DNA of 64,000 bases from Halomonas sp. A11-A (lineage in GTDB: Bacteria; Pseudomonadota; Gammaproteobacteria; Pseudomonadales; Halomonadaceae), in contig NZ_QGTM01000011.1 in the NCBI RefSeq assembly GCF_003182195.1, positions 1-64,000 of the forward strand, written 5' to 3'. Below, piece by piece: positions 63,312-64,000 of the stretch; the stretch's first letter is position 1; the number at the start of each line of letters is the position of its first letter. Under the pieces are notes generated by a model. That model did not search any database and had not been told where the DNA came from. It worked only from the letters and a program-made list of their open reading frames with translations. A program made the translations under genes and the position numbers.

Positions 63312-64000
63312 CCCTGACCGAGGCGGCGCTGCGCTACAACCGGGTGACCATCGCGGGACTGCTGGTGGTGCTGCTGGGAGCGGTGATCAGCTACCTCTCC
63401 ATCTCCCGGGCAGAGGATCCGGCGGTGACGGTGCGGGTAGCTCAGGTGGTCACCTACCTGCCTGGGGCCACCCCGGAGCGGGTCGAGCAGCTGGTCACCG
63501 ACCCGCTGGAGACCGCCATCATGGAAATGCCGGAGCTCGACTTCGTCGAGAGCACCTCCCGGGCCGGGGTCTCCATCATCCGGGTGGAGCTGCGTCCCGA
63601 CGTCCGGGACGTCCAGGCCGGCTGGGACAAGCTGCGCCGCAAGGTGGGCGACGCCCGGGGCAGGCTGCCCGACGAGGCCCAGGCGCCCATCATCAACGAC
63701 GAGTTCGGCGATGTCTTCGGCATCATGCTCTCGCTCACCGGCGAGGGGTACGAGCAGGCGGAGCTCAAGGAGGTCGCCGACGACGTCCGCGACCGGCTGC
63801 TGATGCTCGACGACGTGGCCAAGGTGAACATCCACGGCTATGCCGAGGAGCGCATCTTCCTGGAGTACAGCGAGGCGCGCCTGGCCGAGCTCGGCGTCTC
63901 CCCCCAAGGGCTCGCCCAGCTCTTGGCCGCGCGCAACATCGTGCTGCCCGGTGGGGCGATCCGCAGTGGCGACGAGCGGCTGATCCTCGAGCCCACCGGC
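63308..64000 (+). CDS. RND efflux pump permease, 5' end only
   Basis: The frame starts at GTG 63308, overlapping the adaptor stop (GTGA), and is open to the window edge (231 codons). The translation has a first membrane helix (VTIAGLLVVLLGAVISYLSI) and the classic RND porter segment EDPAVTVRVAQVVTYLPGAT, then ERVEQLVTDPLETAIMEMPEL and VSIIRVELRPDV. Acriflavine-resistance type pumps have about 1,020 residues, so roughly three quarters lies outside. Substrate cannot be inferred; the family exports drugs, solvents or metals by proton antiport. Confidence 0.92.
   Translation, partial: MTLTEAALRYNRVTIAGLLVVLLGAVISYLSISRAEDPAVTVRVAQVVTYLPGATPERVEQLVTDPLETAIMEMPELDFVESTSRAGVSIIRVELRPDVRDVQAGWDKLRRKVGDARGRLPDEAQAPIINDEFGDVFGIMLSLTGEGYEQAELKEVADDVRDRLLMLDDVAKVNIHGYAEERIFLEYSEARLAELGVSPQGLAQLLAARNIVLPGGAIRSGDERLILEPTG

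Overview
The window is GC-rich, gene-dense chromosome from a gammaproteobacterium, most likely Halomonas or another Halomonadaceae member. This is an inference from codon use, gene order and protein character; no database was searched. The conserved blocks resemble the pseudomonad/halomonad order: dsbD-accB-accC-prmA-dusB-fis-purH, and rsfS-rlmH-mrdA-rodA-mltB-rlpA-dacA-ybeD-lipB. A DUF3141 protein related to PHA synthases and a group III PPi-type phosphofructokinase fit the same assignment.

Layout. 1-490: the 5' end of an IS630-type transposase and a lower-GC orphan membrane gene. 0.7-7.3 kb: a quinone-reductase-like flavoprotein, several uncharacterised genes, an exported barrel-like protein broken by a frameshift at a C8 tract, a lipoprotein hydrolase and a ferric-reductase-like flavocytochrome. 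7.3-13.5 kb: biotin synthesis, bioBFHCD as one tight minus-strand operon, then tRNA-Leu(UAG) and bioA; a BirA-like operator overlaps the inferred bioB promoter. 13.4-19.1 kb: comF, srkA, an exported unknown, folE-folX, a small membrane protein and gabD. 19.1-20.9 kb: a lower-GC island with a Phd/ParE toxin-antitoxin pair, a small papain-like (C39-like) protein and a LysE exporter. 21.0-29.2 kb: purH, fis, dusB, prmA, accC, accB and dsbD, all on the minus strand.

29.3-40 kb: a DUF2333 gene, ppa, a PP2C-kinase fusion whose two domains both look catalytically dead, pfp, mpl-ubiX, a DedA-PAP2 fusion and two membrane proteins with degenerate GGDEF-like tails. 40-51.6 kb: proA-nadD, rsfS-rlmH, the cell-wall elongation and hydrolysis block (mrdA, rodA, mltB, rlpA, dacA), ybeD-lipB, and lipA running toward lipB. 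51.7-56.5 kb: a LysR regulator divergent from a shrunken biotin-carboxylase-like protein, then a DUF3141 PHA-synthase-like protein with an alanine/lysine-rich repeat tail. 56.6-64 kb: topA and a partner gene, then an RND efflux operon (TolC-type protein fused to an ABC-substrate-binding-like domain, membrane-fusion protein, and the start of the pump).

Shared themes are biotin and acyl-CoA carboxylation (bio genes, accBC, the degenerate carboxylase), envelope biogenesis and lipid-carrier recycling (mpl, DedA-PAP2, mrdA-rodA-dacA), and pyrophosphate metabolism (ppa, pfp). The least conventional parts are the pseudoenzymes (PP2C-kinase, carboxylase-like protein, GGDEF pair), the TolC fusion, the DUF3141 protein with its repeat tail, and a 15-bp operator-like motif found both upstream of accB and at the efflux promoter.
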